Positions 45,010 to 55,063 are shown, counted from the first letter of the stretch. The stretch: 64,000 nucleotides of DNA from Terracoccus sp. 273MFTsu3.1 (GCF_000383675.1 NZ_KB911821.1:1-64000), one strand, 5' to 3'. Made by a program: numbers and translations. Notes: generated by a model not told the origin, from the letters alone.

Positions 45010-46728
45010 TCACTTCTTGAGGTAGCCCTGGACGTCGACGACGAGGTAGGACGCCGCGCTCGTGTGCACCGTGATCGACCCGTCGGCGCCGACCGGGACG
45101 ACGACGGCGTTGACCCTGGTGCGACCCGAGGCCACCGTGACGTTCGCGGGGGTCGGTCGGGTCGTGCCCGAGGCGTACGCCGTCACTGCGGTCGTCGCCG
45201 TCGGCGCGATGGGCGTCAGGGTGATCGACACCGCCGCCACCCCGACCGTGGGCACCCCTGCCCGGCCGAGGACGGGCACCGAGACGGTCGAGCCCGCCGC
45301 GACCCGCCCCGTCGGGGCACCGAGCCCGATGCGCGTGTCGAGCACTCGTGACGGGGCGAGGGCCACGTGGTCGCCGCCCGTCCTGAACCAGCCGACCACG
45401 TCGACGAGCAGGTCGGTCTCGGCCGTGGACTGGATGGTCACCTTGCCGCCGGTGCCCATCCGCGACACGACGACGCCCGTCATGGCGGCGTCGGCGTCGT
45501 AGCGCACGTGCGCCGTCGTCGGCCGGGTCGTCCCCGTCGGGTATGCCGTCAGCCACCCGCCCGCACTGGGGGCGGCCGCCGACACGGCGAGGACGACGGC
45601 CGACGCCCCCGTGCTCGGGACGATGCCGGCGCCGGCCACCGGGAGGTCGACGCTGCCGTTGGCGGGCACGCGCACCTGGGCGGTGCCCAGGCCGGTGCGC
45701 GTGTCGAGGACTCGGGTGGGCGTGACGGAGACGAGGTGCCCCGTCGTGGGGTACCACCCGACGACCTCTGCGACGAGGTGCGCCGCCGCCGAGGTGTAGA
45801 GCCGGACCTTGCCGTCGGCGCCGAGGCGGGCCGGGACGAGCTCGCTGATCGTGCCGGCGGCCGGGTAGGTGACGCTGCGGGATCCGGGGCGGGTCGCGCC
45901 GGACGGGTAGCTCGTGAGGTAGCCGGCCGCAGCGGGCGCGGTGACCGTCACGTTGAGGATCGCGGTGCCGACCCCGCCGCTCGGGACGCCGGCCCGGCCG
46001 CTGACCTGCAGGGCGAGCGACGTGCCGGCCGCGACCTTGGCGGCCGGGGCCCCGAGGCCGGTGCGGGTGTCGAGCAGCCGGGTGGGGGTCAGGGGGCGGT
46101 AGACGTCGGTGTCGACGACCGTCGCGCCCTGGTCCCTGAGGTGGATGAAGCCGTTGGGCCACTTGCCGCCGGCCCTCGTGACCTTGCGCCACCTGAAGTC
46201 GCCACCCCAGTTGTCCTCGGACACGAGGATCTCGTCGGCCGACACGACCTTCTCGACGTAGGCGACGTGTCCCGTCGAGGAGAAGGAGGTGTTCCACCAG
46301 GCGACCGAGCCGACGGCTGGGTCGTCGTTGGTCTGGCTCGGGAAGGCCGGACCCCAGTTGTAGGCGTTGCCCGACAGGGTGGCGGGCTTGGTGTTGGGCA
46401 GGCCGTTCCTGACGAGGCGGTAGGCGACGTAGTTCGTGCAGTTGTGCCCCGTCGACTGGCGCCAGTAGCTCGTGGCGCTGTTGTCCTTGTAGCCGGAGTT
46501 CGGGTAGCCCGCCGCTTGGCACGGGTCGTAGCCGGTGCACAGCACGATCCACTCGGCGGAGCGAGCAGGTCCCGCCAGACCGACCGTCCCGACCGCCCCG
46601 AGCAGGAGCGCGACCACTGCGAGGAGCACGGCGCCGGTGCGCGTCCGTGCGGGACGCGAGTCCCGGGTGGAGGCCGTCCCGGCTCCGGAGAGACGGGGCT
46701 CGGCCATGAGGTCGCGCTCGCGTGGCAT
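45010..46728 (-). CDS. Secreted CHAP-domain hydrolase with three surface repeats
   Basis: This 572-residue exported protein has an N-terminal signal (basic MPRERDLM start, hydrophobic core about 31-53, likely cleavage near ARSA-EW). A CHAP amidase domain follows (60-190) with Cys97 in HNCTNYVAYRL, His154 in STGHVAYVEKV and Glu171 in EILVSEDN. Three repeats of about 115-125 residues complete the protein, each beginning 'TRLLDTRTGLG' or a variant and ending 'LVDVVGWF/Y' or 'LVVDVQGY'. Such repeats probably anchor the enzyme at the surface. GGGAG lies seven bases before ATG. It likely cuts peptidoglycan peptides. Confidence 0.88.
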   Translation of the reverse strand: MPRERDLMAEPRLSGAGTASTRDSRPARTRTGAVLLAVVALLLGAVGTVGLAGPARSAEWIVLCTGYDPCQAAGYPNSGYKDNSATSYWRQSTGHNCTNYVAYRLVRNGLPNTKPATLSGNAYNWGPAFPSQTNDDPAVGSVAWWNTSFSSTGHVAYVEKVVSADEILVSEDNWGGDFRWRKVTRAGGKWPNGFIHLRDQGATVVDTDVYRPLTPTRLLDTRTGLGAPAAKVAAGTSLALQVSGRAGVPSGGVGTAILNVTVTAPAAAGYLTSYPSGATRPGSRSVTYPAAGTISELVPARLGADGKVRLYTSAAAHLVAEVVGWYPTTGHLVSVTPTRVLDTRTGLGTAQVRVPANGSVDLPVAGAGIVPSTGASAVVLAVSAAAPSAGGWLTAYPTGTTRPTTAHVRYDADAAMTGVVVSRMGTGGKVTIQSTAETDLLVDVVGWFRTGGDHVALAPSRVLDTRIGLGAPTGRVAAGSTVSVPVLGRAGVPTVGVAAVSITLTPIAPTATTAVTAYASGTTRPTPANVTVASGRTRVNAVVVPVGADGSITVHTSAASYLVVDVQGYLKK

Positions 46729-46869
46729 AGGTGTCTCCCGTGGTCGCCGTGGGTGCACTCGGCAATCTAGGACAATCGGGCTACACGATCACTGGTTTCC
46801 CAGAAATCCCATGCGACACGCGAGCGATCTACGTGACCTCGGGCCACTCCTGTGTTAATGACACCACTG

Positions 46870-48366
46870 TCATTCGCCCTGCTGCGGCTGCGAGCGGTCC
46901 CTGCGTCGCCGGCGGCCGGGGACGGCGACGCGGGCGATGACCTGCTCCTTGAGCGAGGTGAAGGGCGGCCGCACCCAGACCGTGGTGTCGGGTCGGGTGG
47001 GCAGTGCGAGCACGGCCTTGTCGTGCGAGAAGAGCGCGACGGACCGCTCGCCGTGGTAGGCGCCCATGCCGCTGGGACCCACCCCACCGAAGGGAAGGCC
47101 GGGGACGGCGAGGTGCGCGAGGGGAATGTTGACGCCGAGCGCGCCGGACGAGGTGTCGCGCACGAAGCGCTGACGCACCTCGTCGGAGCTGGTGAAGACG
47201 TAGAGCGCCAGGGGCTTGTCACGCCGGTTGACGACGTCGATCGCCGCGTCGAGTCCGTCGACGGCGACGAGGGGCAGGACGGGCCCGAAGATCTCCTCAC
47301 GCATGACGACCTCACGCGGGTCGTCCGCGTCGTCGACCTCGACGAGAGTGGGCTCGAGGTAGCGCGTGGACGCGTCGGACCGACCGCCGGCGACGACCCT
47401 GGCCGGGTCGACGAGAGCAGTGAGCCGCTCGAAGTGGCGGGTGTTGACGATCCGGCCGTAGTCGGCCGACGTCGACGGGTCGTCACCGAACGCTTCCCGG
47501 ATCGCTTGTCCGAGAAGGGGTTTGAGGGCATCGAGCGTCGGACGGCTCGCGAGCACGTAGTCCGGCGCCACGCACGTCTGGCCGGCGTTGGTGAACTTGC
47601 CCCAGACGAGCCGGCGTGCGGTCACCTCGAGGTCGGCGTCGTCGGCGACGTAGGCCGGGGACTTGCCGCCGAGCTCGAGCGTCACCGGCGTCAGGTGTCG
47701 GGCGGCGGCCTCGAGGACGACCCGGCCGACGGCTCCGTTGCCGGTGTAGAAGATGTGGTCGAACCGCTCCGCGAGCAGCGCCGTCGTCTCCGGGACCGCC
47801 CCCTCGACGACGTGGACCGCCGCGGCGTCGAGGCGCTGGGGCAGCAGGCGCGCGAGCACGCGTGAGGTGGCCGGGGCGACCTCGCTCGGCTTGAGGACGA
47901 CCGCGTTGCCGGCGGCGAGCGCGCCGACGAGCGGAGCGAGGCACAGCTGGACCGGGTAGTTCCACGGCGCGATGACGAGGACGACGCCGAGCGGCTCCCG
48001 CACGACCCTGGCTCGGCCCGGTGCGAGCGAGAGCGGCACGGGCACGCGGCGCGGGGCGGTCCACGACCGGAGGTGTCGCAGCGTGTGGTCGATCTCGCGG
48101 ACGACGAACCCGGTCTCGGTGACCCAGGCCTCGGTGGCGCTCTTGCCGAGGTCGGCGTGCAGCGCCTCGGCGATCTCGTCCTCGTGGTCGACGAGCAGCG
48201 CACGGAGGGCCCGCAGCTGGGCGACCCGCCAGTCCCGGGGCTTGGTGACCCCGTCGTCGAAGGCACGTCGGGCCGCGGCGACGACCTCCGCCGCGTGCGA
48301 GACCGCGCCGCGGCTCGCGTGGGAGTCCGCCGCGTCACCGGTGGTCGTCGACAGGGTCTCGCTCAT
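46870..48366 (-). CDS. Aldehyde dehydrogenase (class 3-like)
   Basis: This 498-residue NAD(P)-dependent oxidoreductase converts aldehydes to acids. Conserved blocks are [37 protein letters not shown]-like [16 protein letters not shown], the general-base Glu in [12 protein letters not shown] and the catalytic Cys in [12 protein letters not shown], and the [10 protein letters not shown] end. Starting near the N-terminus with [14 protein letters not shown], it resembles the ALDH3/fatty-aldehyde group. The C-terminus is basic (GRRRRRDR) with no clear membrane anchor. GAGGAAGG precedes the ATG. Confidence 0.94.
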   Translation of the reverse strand: MSETLSTTTGDAADSHASRGAVSHAAEVVAAARRAFDDGVTKPRDWRVAQLRALRALLVDHEDEIAEALHADLGKSATEAWVTETGFVVREIDHTLRHLRSWTAPRRVPVPLSLAPGRARVVREPLGVVLVIAPWNYPVQLCLAPLVGALAAGNAVVLKPSEVAPATSRVLARLLPQRLDAAAVHVVEGAVPETTALLAERFDHIFYTGNGAVGRVVLEAAARHLTPVTLELGGKSPAYVADDADLEVTARRLVWGKFTNAGQTCVAPDYVLASRPTLDALKPLLGQAIREAFGDDPSTSADYGRIVNTRHFERLTALVDPARVVAGGRSDASTRYLEPTLVEVDDADDPREVVMREEIFGPVLPLVAVDGLDAAIDVVNRRDKPLALYVFTSSDEVRQRFVRDTSSGALGVNIPLAHLAVPGLPFGGVGPSGMGAYHGERSVALFSHDKAVLALPTRPDTTVWVRPPFTSLKEQVIARVAVPGRRRRRDRSQPQQGE

Positions 48367-48391
48367 CGGGGCCTTCCTCGTCGAGGGCTCC

Positions 48392-49627
48392 TCAGGAGGC
48401 GAGGAGCCGATGCACCACCGTGTCCGCGAGCAGGCGCCCGCGCCGGGTCAGCACGAGGCGCGAGTCCCGCAGGACGGCCGTGCCGTCGAGCAGGCCGTCG
48501 GCGATGAGTCCGGCCACGGCGGTGCGACCCGATCCTCGCAGATCGGAGACCGGCAGTCCCTCGACGAGGCGTGTGCCGAGCAGCACACGCTCGTCGTAGC
48601 GCTGGTCGTCCGTGAGCATCTCGCGCGCCTGGGCGGGCGACTCCCCCGCGCCAAGCCGGGCGGCATACGCACTCGGGTGCTTGACGTTCCACCAGCGGAG
48701 GCCGCCGACGTGGCTGTGCGCGCCCGGCCCGACACCCCACCAGTTCGTCCCCGACCAGTACGCGACGTTGTGACGGCACCGGGTCTGCTCCGAGCGCGCC
48801 CAGTTGCTCACTTCGTACCACCCGAACCCGGCGGCGGAGAGCAGCTCGTCTGCGAGCTCGTACTTGTCGGCCTCGTCATCGTCCTCGGGGGCGGGCACGA
48901 CCCCGCGGCGCACCTGGGCCGCGAGCTTGGTGCCGTCCTCGACGACGAGCGCGTAGGCCGAGATGTGGTCGGGCTCGAGGGCGACGGCGGCCTCGAGGCT
49001 GCGGCGCCAGTCCTCGAGCGACTCCCCCGGCGTGCCGTAGATGAGGTCGACGCTGACCTGCATCCCGGCCGCCCTCGTCGCGGCGACGGCTCGCGCGACG
49101 TTGTCCGGGTCGTGCGTGCGCTCGAGCGTGCGGAGCACGTGGGGCACCGCCGACTGCATCCCGACGGAGACGCGCGTGAAGCCGCCCTCGGCAAGCTCCC
49201 GCAACGAGTCGGGCGTCACGGAGTCGGGGTTGGCCTCGGTCGTGACCTCCGCGTCGGGGGCCAGCCCGAACCGCGTGCGTATGCCGTCCAGCACCGTCAC
49301 GAGGTCGGCGGACCTCAGCATCGTGGGAGTGCCACCGCCGACGAACACCGTTGACACCAGGGGCGCTTCGTCGCCCAGCACCGAGCGGGCCAGGTCGAGC
49401 TCGTGCAGGGCCGCGTCGGCGTACGTGTCGATGCCGATGCTCGCGCCGGGGCCGCCGAGCTCGGTCAGCGTGTAGGTGTTGAAGTCGCAGTAGCCGCATC
49501 GGACCGTGCAGAACGGCACGTGCACGTAGATGCCGAGGTCGGTGCCCGGGAGGCCGGCCAGGGCCGCGGCGGGCAGCTCACCCGTGCTGGGGGCGGGGTC
49601 GCCGTCGGGAAGGGCGGAGGGCGGCAT
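48392..49627 (-). CDS. hemW: Radical SAM protein HemW (haem chaperone)
   Basis: This 411-residue protein has the HemW/CPDH radical-SAM core: C40-TVR-C44-GY-C47 binds the [4Fe-4S] cluster, followed by [11 protein letters not shown] and the HemN C-terminal domain ([35 protein letters not shown]). It lacks the extra Cys and N-terminal residues of true HemN, so it is a haem-trafficking HemW rather than coproporphyrinogen oxidase. GACAAT six bases before the ATG marks a leaderless start within a GTATGCCG word. It is divergent from the cyclophilin gene. Confidence 0.92.
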   Translation of the reverse strand: MPPSALPDGDPAPSTGELPAAALAGLPGTDLGIYVHVPFCTVRCGYCDFNTYTLTELGGPGASIGIDTYADAALHELDLARSVLGDEAPLVSTVFVGGGTPTMLRSADLVTVLDGIRTRFGLAPDAEVTTEANPDSVTPDSLRELAEGGFTRVSVGMQSAVPHVLRTLERTHDPDNVARAVAATRAAGMQVSVDLIYGTPGESLEDWRRSLEAAVALEPDHISAYALVVEDGTKLAAQVRRGVVPAPEDDDEADKYELADELLSAAGFGWYEVSNWARSEQTRCRHNVAYWSGTNWWGVGPGAHSHVGGLRWWNVKHPSAYAARLGAGESPAQAREMLTDDQRYDERVLLGTRLVEGLPVSDLRGSGRTAVAGLIADGLLDGTAVLRDSRLVLTRRGRLLADTVVHRLLAS

Positions 49628-49689
49628 ACGTCCATTGTCCCAGCCCGGAAGGCATGTCCCGTCCACTCCGCCGGTCGTACGCTGCCCCC

Positions 49690-50415
49690 ATGCCCGAGGC
49701 GCCGTCGCCGCGACGCAGGAACGTGCGGTTCCTCGCGACGGTCGCGCTGGTCGTCGCAGCGCTGGCGGCCGCGCTGTACGTCGCCGCCGTCGCGGTGCGC
49801 GGCGGGGAGCCGGCACCCACGCCTGCCGCGGACGACATCTCGTGCACGGCTCCCCCGCTGCCGCCCACGGCGTTCCCGACCTTCACGGCAGCGCCGGATG
49901 CGTCCGTGGCAGCGGGCTCGAGCTGGACCGCCCACGTCCGCTCGACGTGTGGCGACCTGACGCTCCGCCTCGACGGGAGGCGCGCTCCCAGGAGCGTCGC
50001 GTCGTTCGTCACGCTGGCCCGGGCGGGCTACTGGACCGACAGCGTCTGCCACCGGCTCACCTCGGAGCCGGCCCCGACCGCCTTTCTCCAGTGCGGTGAC
50101 CCGTCGGGACGCAGCACGGCCGAGCCCGGCTACGACCTGCCCCTCGAGAACGTGCCCGCGGACCGCACCTACCGGGTCGGCGACGTCGGGCTGGCCCGGG
50201 GAGACGGCTACCCGGGCACCGCCGGGGAGTTCTTCGTCGTCTACCGGGACTTCACGGTGCCACCCGAGGCGCCGGTCTACTCCCTCATCGGGAGGGCGAC
50301 CTCGGGGCAGCAGGTCGTGGAGCACATCGCTGGACTCGGCGGCGAGGACTTCCGGTCCGACGCGCCACCCTTCCAGTCGATCAGCGTGCTCGGAGTCGAA
50401 GTGCGCCGCGACTGA
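49690..50415 (+). CDS. Membrane-anchored cyclophilin-type peptidyl-prolyl isomerase
   Basis: This 241-residue protein has a basic start, one membrane helix (NVRFLATVALVVAALAAALYVAAVAV, about 11-36), a Pro/Ala linker and a cyclophilin domain (about 70-241): NVRTDLG-like SCGDLTLRLDGRRAPRSVASFVTLARAGYWTDSVCHRLT and GTAGEFFVVYRDF. The usual catalytic R-F is HRLTSE here; the essential Arg is present but surrounding residues diverge, so activity is not certain. It should fold exported proteins. TACGCT six bases before the ATG fits a leaderless start. Confidence 0.9.
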   Translation: MPEAPSPRRRNVRFLATVALVVAALAAALYVAAVAVRGGEPAPTPAADDISCTAPPLPPTAFPTFTAAPDASVAAGSSWTAHVRSTCGDLTLRLDGRRAPRSVASFVTLARAGYWTDSVCHRLTSEPAPTAFLQCGDPSGRSTAEPGYDLPLENVPADRTYRVGDVGLARGDGYPGTAGEFFVVYRDFTVPPEAPVYSLIGRATSGQQVVEHIAGLGGEDFRSDAPPFQSISVLGVEVRRD

Positions 50416-50430
50416 TGCCGTCGTGGTGGG

Positions 50431-52320
50431 TCATCGGTCCAGCCCGTCCAGGACCTTCTCGAGGTAGCGCCCCTCGTCGTCGACATCAAAGGTGAAGCTC
50501 GTGGCGAAGGCCTCCCAGCTCCAGCCCCCGGGCGGATGCTCGACGTCGGAGCGGCTGTGGACCGCTGTGAGATCGTGGCCTCGGACCGCCGAGATGAGGT
50601 GCTCGTTGCGCGCCGTGTACGCATCTGGTGCGAGCAGGATGACCCGCTTTCCCGTCGTGCAGAAACCGAGCGAGAACAAGGCGCTTCCGGCGAGACCGGC
50701 GACGACGTCAGCGGACCTGAACAGGGCGACCTGCTCCGAGAGGGGGTGCTCCTCCGGTCGGAACACGTGGAAGCCGCGCGAGGCGAAGATCTGCTCGACG
50801 ACCTCCACGTTGTGGCACGACCGCTTCAGCGTCTTCGAACGTGACACGAAGATTCGACGGGGGCGCCGAGCACGCGGTGCGTCACGCACCACCGCGTCGC
50901 CGATCTGTGTCCACAACCGTCCCATGTCAGGGTGCACATATCGGGAAAGCGCGAACATCGAGGTGGCCGAGTAGAGCCGCTCGGGACGGCATGGCTTCTG
51001 GAAGATGTGCACGTCCTCGGGCCGCACACCGAAGGCCCCCAGGATGTCGATCTCGAAGTCGGCGAGCACTGCTGGGTCTCGCTCGGGCTCGAGCGTGAGG
51101 AGCACCTTGAGCTCGGGCTCGCGGCGCTTGGCAGCCTCCCAGGCCCACATCCGCCCGAGCTGCTCCGTCATGAGGTGACCGAACTGACCGGGCCACTCGC
51201 AGTCGAGGTGAAACCAGGCGCCCGGCAGCTCGTCGGGGTCGCTCAGATCTCTGCGGACCCTGCCGAAGCGGGGGGCGGCATCGACCATGTAGACATTGGA
51301 GAACCGCGACATCCAGCTCTGACGGAACGAGTCCGGGAAGATGACGTCATCCCTCGTGACGAGCTGGCCTCGGCTGCAGACCGGGCTGTCGTACCGACGG
51401 AGGGACAGCTCCGGGACGGCGTATCGCCGCCGCACGAAGGGGTCGTCCGACCGGTTCACGGAGTAGTGGAAGGCGGCGTCCCACGTGACGGCCGGGCGTG
51501 ACTCCAGCACCGCGCCGAGCTCTGGACGGCCCTCGAGAACCACCGAGAGCTCCTCCTCCCGCACCAGGGACGCCACACGCGCGCCGTTGACGACACGGAG
51601 CACCTTGCTGCTGACCTGGAGCCGCTCGAGGCACCGCCCGACGCCTTCGGCGTCGGGATAGACCCCCGTCTCGCTCTCGATGTTCGTGAAGTCGCGCGTC
51701 CGGGCCGACTGGGCCGCGCTCAGCAGGGTCCAGAGGTCACCCGCGTAGGGCGGTCCAGGAGTGGGGTTCTCGTTGGGGGGGTCAGCCACCTCGAGGGTCG
51801 CGGCTCCGTCGGTCACGGCGTCGCTCGCCCGGCCCTGCGCCTGGGAGTCGGTCGTCGCGGCCGACGGACCCACCTGGGGCACGAGACGTCGGGCGACGTA
51901 CTCGCCGCCCCGGCGCAGGTGCATGAAGACCCGCTCGAAGAGCAGAGCCTGCTCGTTGCCGGTCTCGTCGGACGCGTCGACGACGAGGTCGAAGGGTCCT
52001 TCGACGGTGAGCCGCGCATGTGTCGTCGAGGCGTCGTCGGGCAGCTGCACCGTCGACACGCGCAGGCTCGGCCACTGGTCCGCGAGGATCGCCGCCCACG
52101 GCGCGGCGTCGCGGCCGCCCACGACGAGAACGGCACCGTCCGTGCGACCCCGCAGGGCGTCGACGACGACCTCCATGGCAGCGAGGTGCGGCCGCACGTC
52201 GGCCCACCGCTGCTGGTCGGCACGCCGGACCAGCTCGCTCGCCGGGTGCACTGCAGGCTCCCCCACGACGGGGCCGGCGGCATCACTGTCCGTTGGTCGC
52301 GTGGCTGGCACAGGGGACAT
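50431..52320 (-). CDS. Methyltransferase-like / GT61 glycosyltransferase fusion
   Basis: This 629-residue protein has an N-terminal Rossmann-like segment (about 55-150: AVLVVGGRDAAPWAAILADQ, then GPFDLVVDASDETGNEQALLFERVFMHLRRGGEYVARRL) resembling AdoMet methyltransferases but lacking a clear GxGxG. The middle (about 195-330) is unassigned. The C-terminal 280 residues match GT61 (DUF563): FHLDCEWPGQFGHLMTEQLGRMWAW, RRIFVSRSKTLKRSCHNVEVVEQIFASRGF and ADVVAGLAGSALFSLGFC. GT61 enzymes often transfer xylose or similar sugars to surface glycans. GC is locally lower than in the neighbours. Confidence 0.8.
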   Translation of the reverse strand: MSPVPATRPTDSDAAGPVVGEPAVHPASELVRRADQQRWADVRPHLAAMEVVVDALRGRTDGAVLVVGGRDAAPWAAILADQWPSLRVSTVQLPDDASTTHARLTVEGPFDLVVDASDETGNEQALLFERVFMHLRRGGEYVARRLVPQVGPSAATTDSQAQGRASDAVTDGAATLEVADPPNENPTPGPPYAGDLWTLLSAAQSARTRDFTNIESETGVYPDAEGVGRCLERLQVSSKVLRVVNGARVASLVREEELSVVLEGRPELGAVLESRPAVTWDAAFHYSVNRSDDPFVRRRYAVPELSLRRYDSPVCSRGQLVTRDDVIFPDSFRQSWMSRFSNVYMVDAAPRFGRVRRDLSDPDELPGAWFHLDCEWPGQFGHLMTEQLGRMWAWEAAKRREPELKVLLTLEPERDPAVLADFEIDILGAFGVRPEDVHIFQKPCRPERLYSATSMFALSRYVHPDMGRLWTQIGDAVVRDAPRARRPRRIFVSRSKTLKRSCHNVEVVEQIFASRGFHVFRPEEHPLSEQVALFRSADVVAGLAGSALFSLGFCTTGKRVILLAPDAYTARNEHLISAVRGHDLTAVHSRSDVEHPPGGWSWEAFATSFTFDVDDEGRYLEKVLDGLDR

Positions 52321-52386
52321 CCAAGCACGCCGTCGCCACCGGGCACGTCAGGACGGGGCGGTTGCCGGAGACCTCACAGGGCGGGC

Positions 52387-53637
52387 TCAGCCCGAGTGCG
52401 TCGTGACGCCGTAGCGGCCCCGGGAGGCGAGCGCCCAGCGGGCAGCAGGCACCGACACGAGCGCGATGACGACCATGAAGGCCGCCAGGACCAGCCAGCC
52501 GGTCTCGCCGAGGTCGACGCAGAGGTAGGTGACGACCGGGGGTGCGACGACCGCGAGCACGCTGAAACCGAGACCGGCGAAGCCTTGGTACTGCCCCTGC
52601 CGCTCGTGCGGCGCGAGGCCCATCTGCAGTCCCCACTGCCCACCCGAGCCGATCATCTCGCCGACGACGTGAACGAGGGAGCCGGCGACGAGGGCGGCGA
52701 CGGCGAGCCACATCGACCCCCGGTCGGCGAGGGCGACGATCGCGAAGCCCGCGGCGATCCACCACGCCCCGCGCACGAGCGCCCGGGCACCGGCCACGAC
52801 GGAGTCGGCGCGACGTGAGAGCCGGACCTGGAAGAGCGCGACGGCGGCAGTGTTGATGATGAGCAGGACGGCCACCATGACCGTCGGTGCGGCCGTGTGG
52901 GCCGAGACGTAGAGCGCCAGGCCGAGCTCCATGACGAAGAAGTGGAGGGAGAAGAGCCCCGTGATGACGGTGATGACGACGTAGGGCCAGTCGCGGATGA
53001 CCGCGAGCCGCGGCTCGCCGACGGCCCGCGCGTGAGGTGCGATGTCGGGCAGCCGCGTCGAGTTCCAGGCGGCAAACCCCGTGAAGACGGCGTTGAGGAC
53101 GAAGACGGTGACGTAGGCCCACCGCTCGTCGATGATGAGCGCCGCACCACCGAAGACGGACCCGAGGCCGAGCGCCGTGTTCGTGACGGCCCGGAGGTAG
53201 GCCTTGAAGAGCACGCCCCGACCACCGGTGGCGAGCTGGGCGATGACACCCTGGTTGACCGCGCCCGCCCCCCGCTCGAAGAAGGCGAGGACGCCGAGCA
53301 GGAGCGCCAGCATCCACGGGGTCGTCGCCAGGACCGGCGGCGCGCTGAAGACGGCCGCGCCGACCATGAACGCCGTGAGCACCCGGCGCGGGCCGCGTGT
53401 GTCCCCGAGGTGGCCGGCCGGCACCTGGACGACGATGCCCACCACCGCCGACACCGACATCGCGAGGGCCACCTCGGTGGCGCTGAAGCCGACCTGGCGG
53501 GTGAAGTAGAGGGCGCTGGTCGTGAGGACGGCGCCAGCGCCGAAACGGTTGGCGAACGACCCCAGCGCGAGGATGCGCAGGTCGCGGTCCACCGGGATGC
53601 CCCGGCTGGTCAGCGGTTGGGTCGTCGTCGACGTCAT
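52387..53637 (-). CDS. MFS transporter
   Basis: This 416-residue protein has twelve predicted helices. After an N-terminal MTSTTTQPLTSRGIPVDRDLR, the helix 2-3 loop is PAGHLGDTRGPRRVL, a match to the MFS G-x-L-a-D-r-x-G-r-r-x-x-l signature. The substrate is unknown; the family is DHA1-like drug exporter or sugar efflux. A palindromic candidate operator (TCTCGACGTCAAGA) lies 26 bases upstream of the ATG. GAGGGAGAG supplies the ribosome site. It is 66 bp from the GT61 gene on the same strand. Confidence 0.88.
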   Translation of the reverse strand: MTSTTTQPLTSRGIPVDRDLRILALGSFANRFGAGAVLTTSALYFTRQVGFSATEVALAMSVSAVVGIVVQVPAGHLGDTRGPRRVLTAFMVGAAVFSAPPVLATTPWMLALLLGVLAFFERGAGAVNQGVIAQLATGGRGVLFKAYLRAVTNTALGLGSVFGGAALIIDERWAYVTVFVLNAVFTGFAAWNSTRLPDIAPHARAVGEPRLAVIRDWPYVVITVITGLFSLHFFVMELGLALYVSAHTAAPTVMVAVLLIINTAAVALFQVRLSRRADSVVAGARALVRGAWWIAAGFAIVALADRGSMWLAVAALVAGSLVHVVGEMIGSGGQWGLQMGLAPHERQGQYQGFAGLGFSVLAVVAPPVVTYLCVDLGETGWLVLAAFMVVIALVSVPAARWALASRGRYGVTTHSG

Positions 53638-53662
53638 GGCACTCTCCCTCGTCCCAATTTTC

Positions 53663-53676
53663 TCTCGACGTCAAGA
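53663..53676 (-). promoter_or_regulatory. Candidate MarR-type operator before the MFS gene
   Basis: TCTCGAC-GTCAAGA is a near-perfect palindrome (one mismatch between the arms) in an AT-rich stretch next to ATATC. Palindromes of the type TCTTGACNTCAAGA are common targets of MarR-family repressors in actinobacteria. No MarR gene is adjacent, so a regulator would act in trans. Confidence 0.5.
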
Positions 53677-53734
53677 TATCTGGCGGTGGGCACATCGGTG
53701 CAAGTCGTTGTCGACCGTCGCATAGGGTGCTGGG

Positions 53735-54565
53735 GTGTACCGCCCCAACTGGATCGAGCTCGACGGCGTCGTCAACATGCGTGACCTGGGAGGCATGGTG
53801 ACCGCGGACGGCGACACCCTCCGACCGCGCCGGCTGCTGCGCTCCGACAACCTCCAGGACCTCACCCCCGGCTCCGTCGACGCCCTCGTCAACCGCTACG
53901 GCGTCAGTGACGTCGTGGACCTGCGCACCGACGTCGAGGTCGCGAAGGAGGGCGACGGCCCGCTCCGCGCGCTGGACGGCATCCGACACCACCACCACAC
54001 GCTCTACCGCGAGGACACGACCGAGTCGGGCATCCCGGCCGCGGAGCGCGCCCTCCCGTGGGAGACCGACGAGCGTCGGGACGCCGCCGCCGCTGCGGCT
54101 GCCGAGAGGAACGGTGGACACTCCCCGAGCCACGACCAGTTCTGGTCGGAGCACTACCTCGGCTACCTCGCGAGCCGTCCCGACTCGGTCGTCGCGGCAC
54201 TGCACGCCATCGCTGCGAGCGAGGGTGCCGCGATCGTGCACTGCGCCGCCGGCAAGGACCGCACCGGCACCGTCGTGGGACTCGCGCTCAAGGTCGTGGG
54301 AGTGCCCGACGACCTCGTCGTGGCCGACTACGCGGCATCGGCCGAGCGCGTCGCCGCGATCATGGACCGGCTGCGCGCCAAGGAGGCGTACGCCGCGAAC
54401 CTCAAGGACAAGACGGTGGCGCAGCAGTCGCCGACCACCGACACGATGCGCCTGCTGCTCGCCACGCTCGACGAGCGCTACGGCGGCCCGCTGGGCTGGC
54501 TCGACTCCCAGGGCTGGACGGCGGCCGACACGGAGCGCCTGCGCCGCAAGCTCCTCGAGGCCTGA
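53735..54565 (+). CDS. Tyrosine/serine protein phosphatase (low-GC-type DSP fold)
   Basis: This 276-residue phosphatase carries the P-loop H169-C170-A-A-G-K-D-R-T-G, with Cys170 as nucleophile and Arg176 as phosphate contact, and an acid in WVDLRTD-like [10 protein letters not shown] (62-66). [15 protein letters not shown] marks the PTP family common in actinobacteria (related to PtpB-like lipid/protein phosphatases). It contains an insertion at 95-135 with an Ala/Glu-rich stretch. TAGGGT six bases before GTG is consistent with leaderless expression. Its substrates are unknown. Confidence 0.9.
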   Translation: MYRPNWIELDGVVNMRDLGGMVTADGDTLRPRRLLRSDNLQDLTPGSVDALVNRYGVSDVVDLRTDVEVAKEGDGPLRALDGIRHHHHTLYREDTTESGIPAAERALPWETDERRDAAAAAAAERNGGHSPSHDQFWSEHYLGYLASRPDSVVAALHAIAASEGAAIVHCAAGKDRTGTVVGLALKVVGVPDDLVVADYAASAERVAAIMDRLRAKEAYAANLKDKTVAQQSPTTDTMRLLLATLDERYGGPLGWLDSQGWTAADTERLRRKLLEA

Positions 54566-54578
54566 GCCGCCACGCCCG

Positions 54579-54596
54579 GAGCCTCGGCGGAGGCTC
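54579..54596. terminator. Hairpin between converging phosphatase and DUF4442 genes
   Basis: GAGCCTC-GGCG-GAGGCTC forms a perfect seven-base stem across the 29-bp gap. It overlaps the DUF4442 stop by two bases. Confidence 0.5.
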
Positions 54597-55056
54597 ACTC
54601 CCGACGGCTCACGTAGAGGTGGATCGTCCCCTCGACCGTCACGACGCCGTCGGCTCGCGTCGCGGTCACGCGCACCAGCACCTCCGCCCGCCCGTCGCGC
54701 CACACCTGCGGGTCGGTCTCGGCCGCGCACGTCAGGTCGGTCGTCGACTTCGCGAGGTAGCGCACCTCCATCCCGCGCGGGATCCAACGATGGGTCGGCG
54801 GGATGCTCGCCTCCGCCAGCAGTCCCATCGCCGCCTCGAGACCGTTGCAGGCTGCGATGGCATGGACCGTGCCGATGTGGTTGTGCACGCGACGTCGCTT
54901 CGGCACCACGACGACCGCACGGTCCGGCCCCACCTCGACGACCCGCGGATGCACGGAGGCGAAGTAGGGCGCCGCGGCCGTGAAGGCCCTGGCGAAGACC
55001 CTCTTGCCGAGGGGGCGGTGCTCGAGACGGCGGTAGAGCGCGTAGGCGTCGATCAT
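54595..55056 (-). CDS. DUF4442/PaaI-like hotdog-fold protein
   Basis: This 153-residue hotdog-fold protein resembles thioesterases of the PaaI/DUF4442 group. The hot-dog helix is [23 protein letters not shown] (with an acidic/His active position), and the strand pair [24 protein letters not shown] ends the fold. The likely substrate is an acyl-CoA, but the thioesterase activity is unproven. TAACCT six bases before ATG and a perfect palindrome covering that -10 suggest tight repression by a TetR-like factor. Confidence 0.83.
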   Translation of the reverse strand: MIDAYALYRRLEHRPLGKRVFARAFTAAAPYFASVHPRVVEVGPDRAVVVVPKRRRVHNHIGTVHAIAACNGLEAAMGLLAEASIPPTHRWIPRGMEVRYLAKSTTDLTCAAETDPQVWRDGRAEVLVRVTATRADGVVTVEGTIHLYVSRRE

Positions 55057-55063
55057 GGGATGA

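Noticed and set aside
46857-46874. Small inverted repeat AATGACA-CCAC-TGTCATT next to the aldehyde dehydrogenase stop
   Set aside because: It is only seven bases per arm, overlaps the stop codon and has no clear promoter nearby; a weak terminator is possible but not supported.
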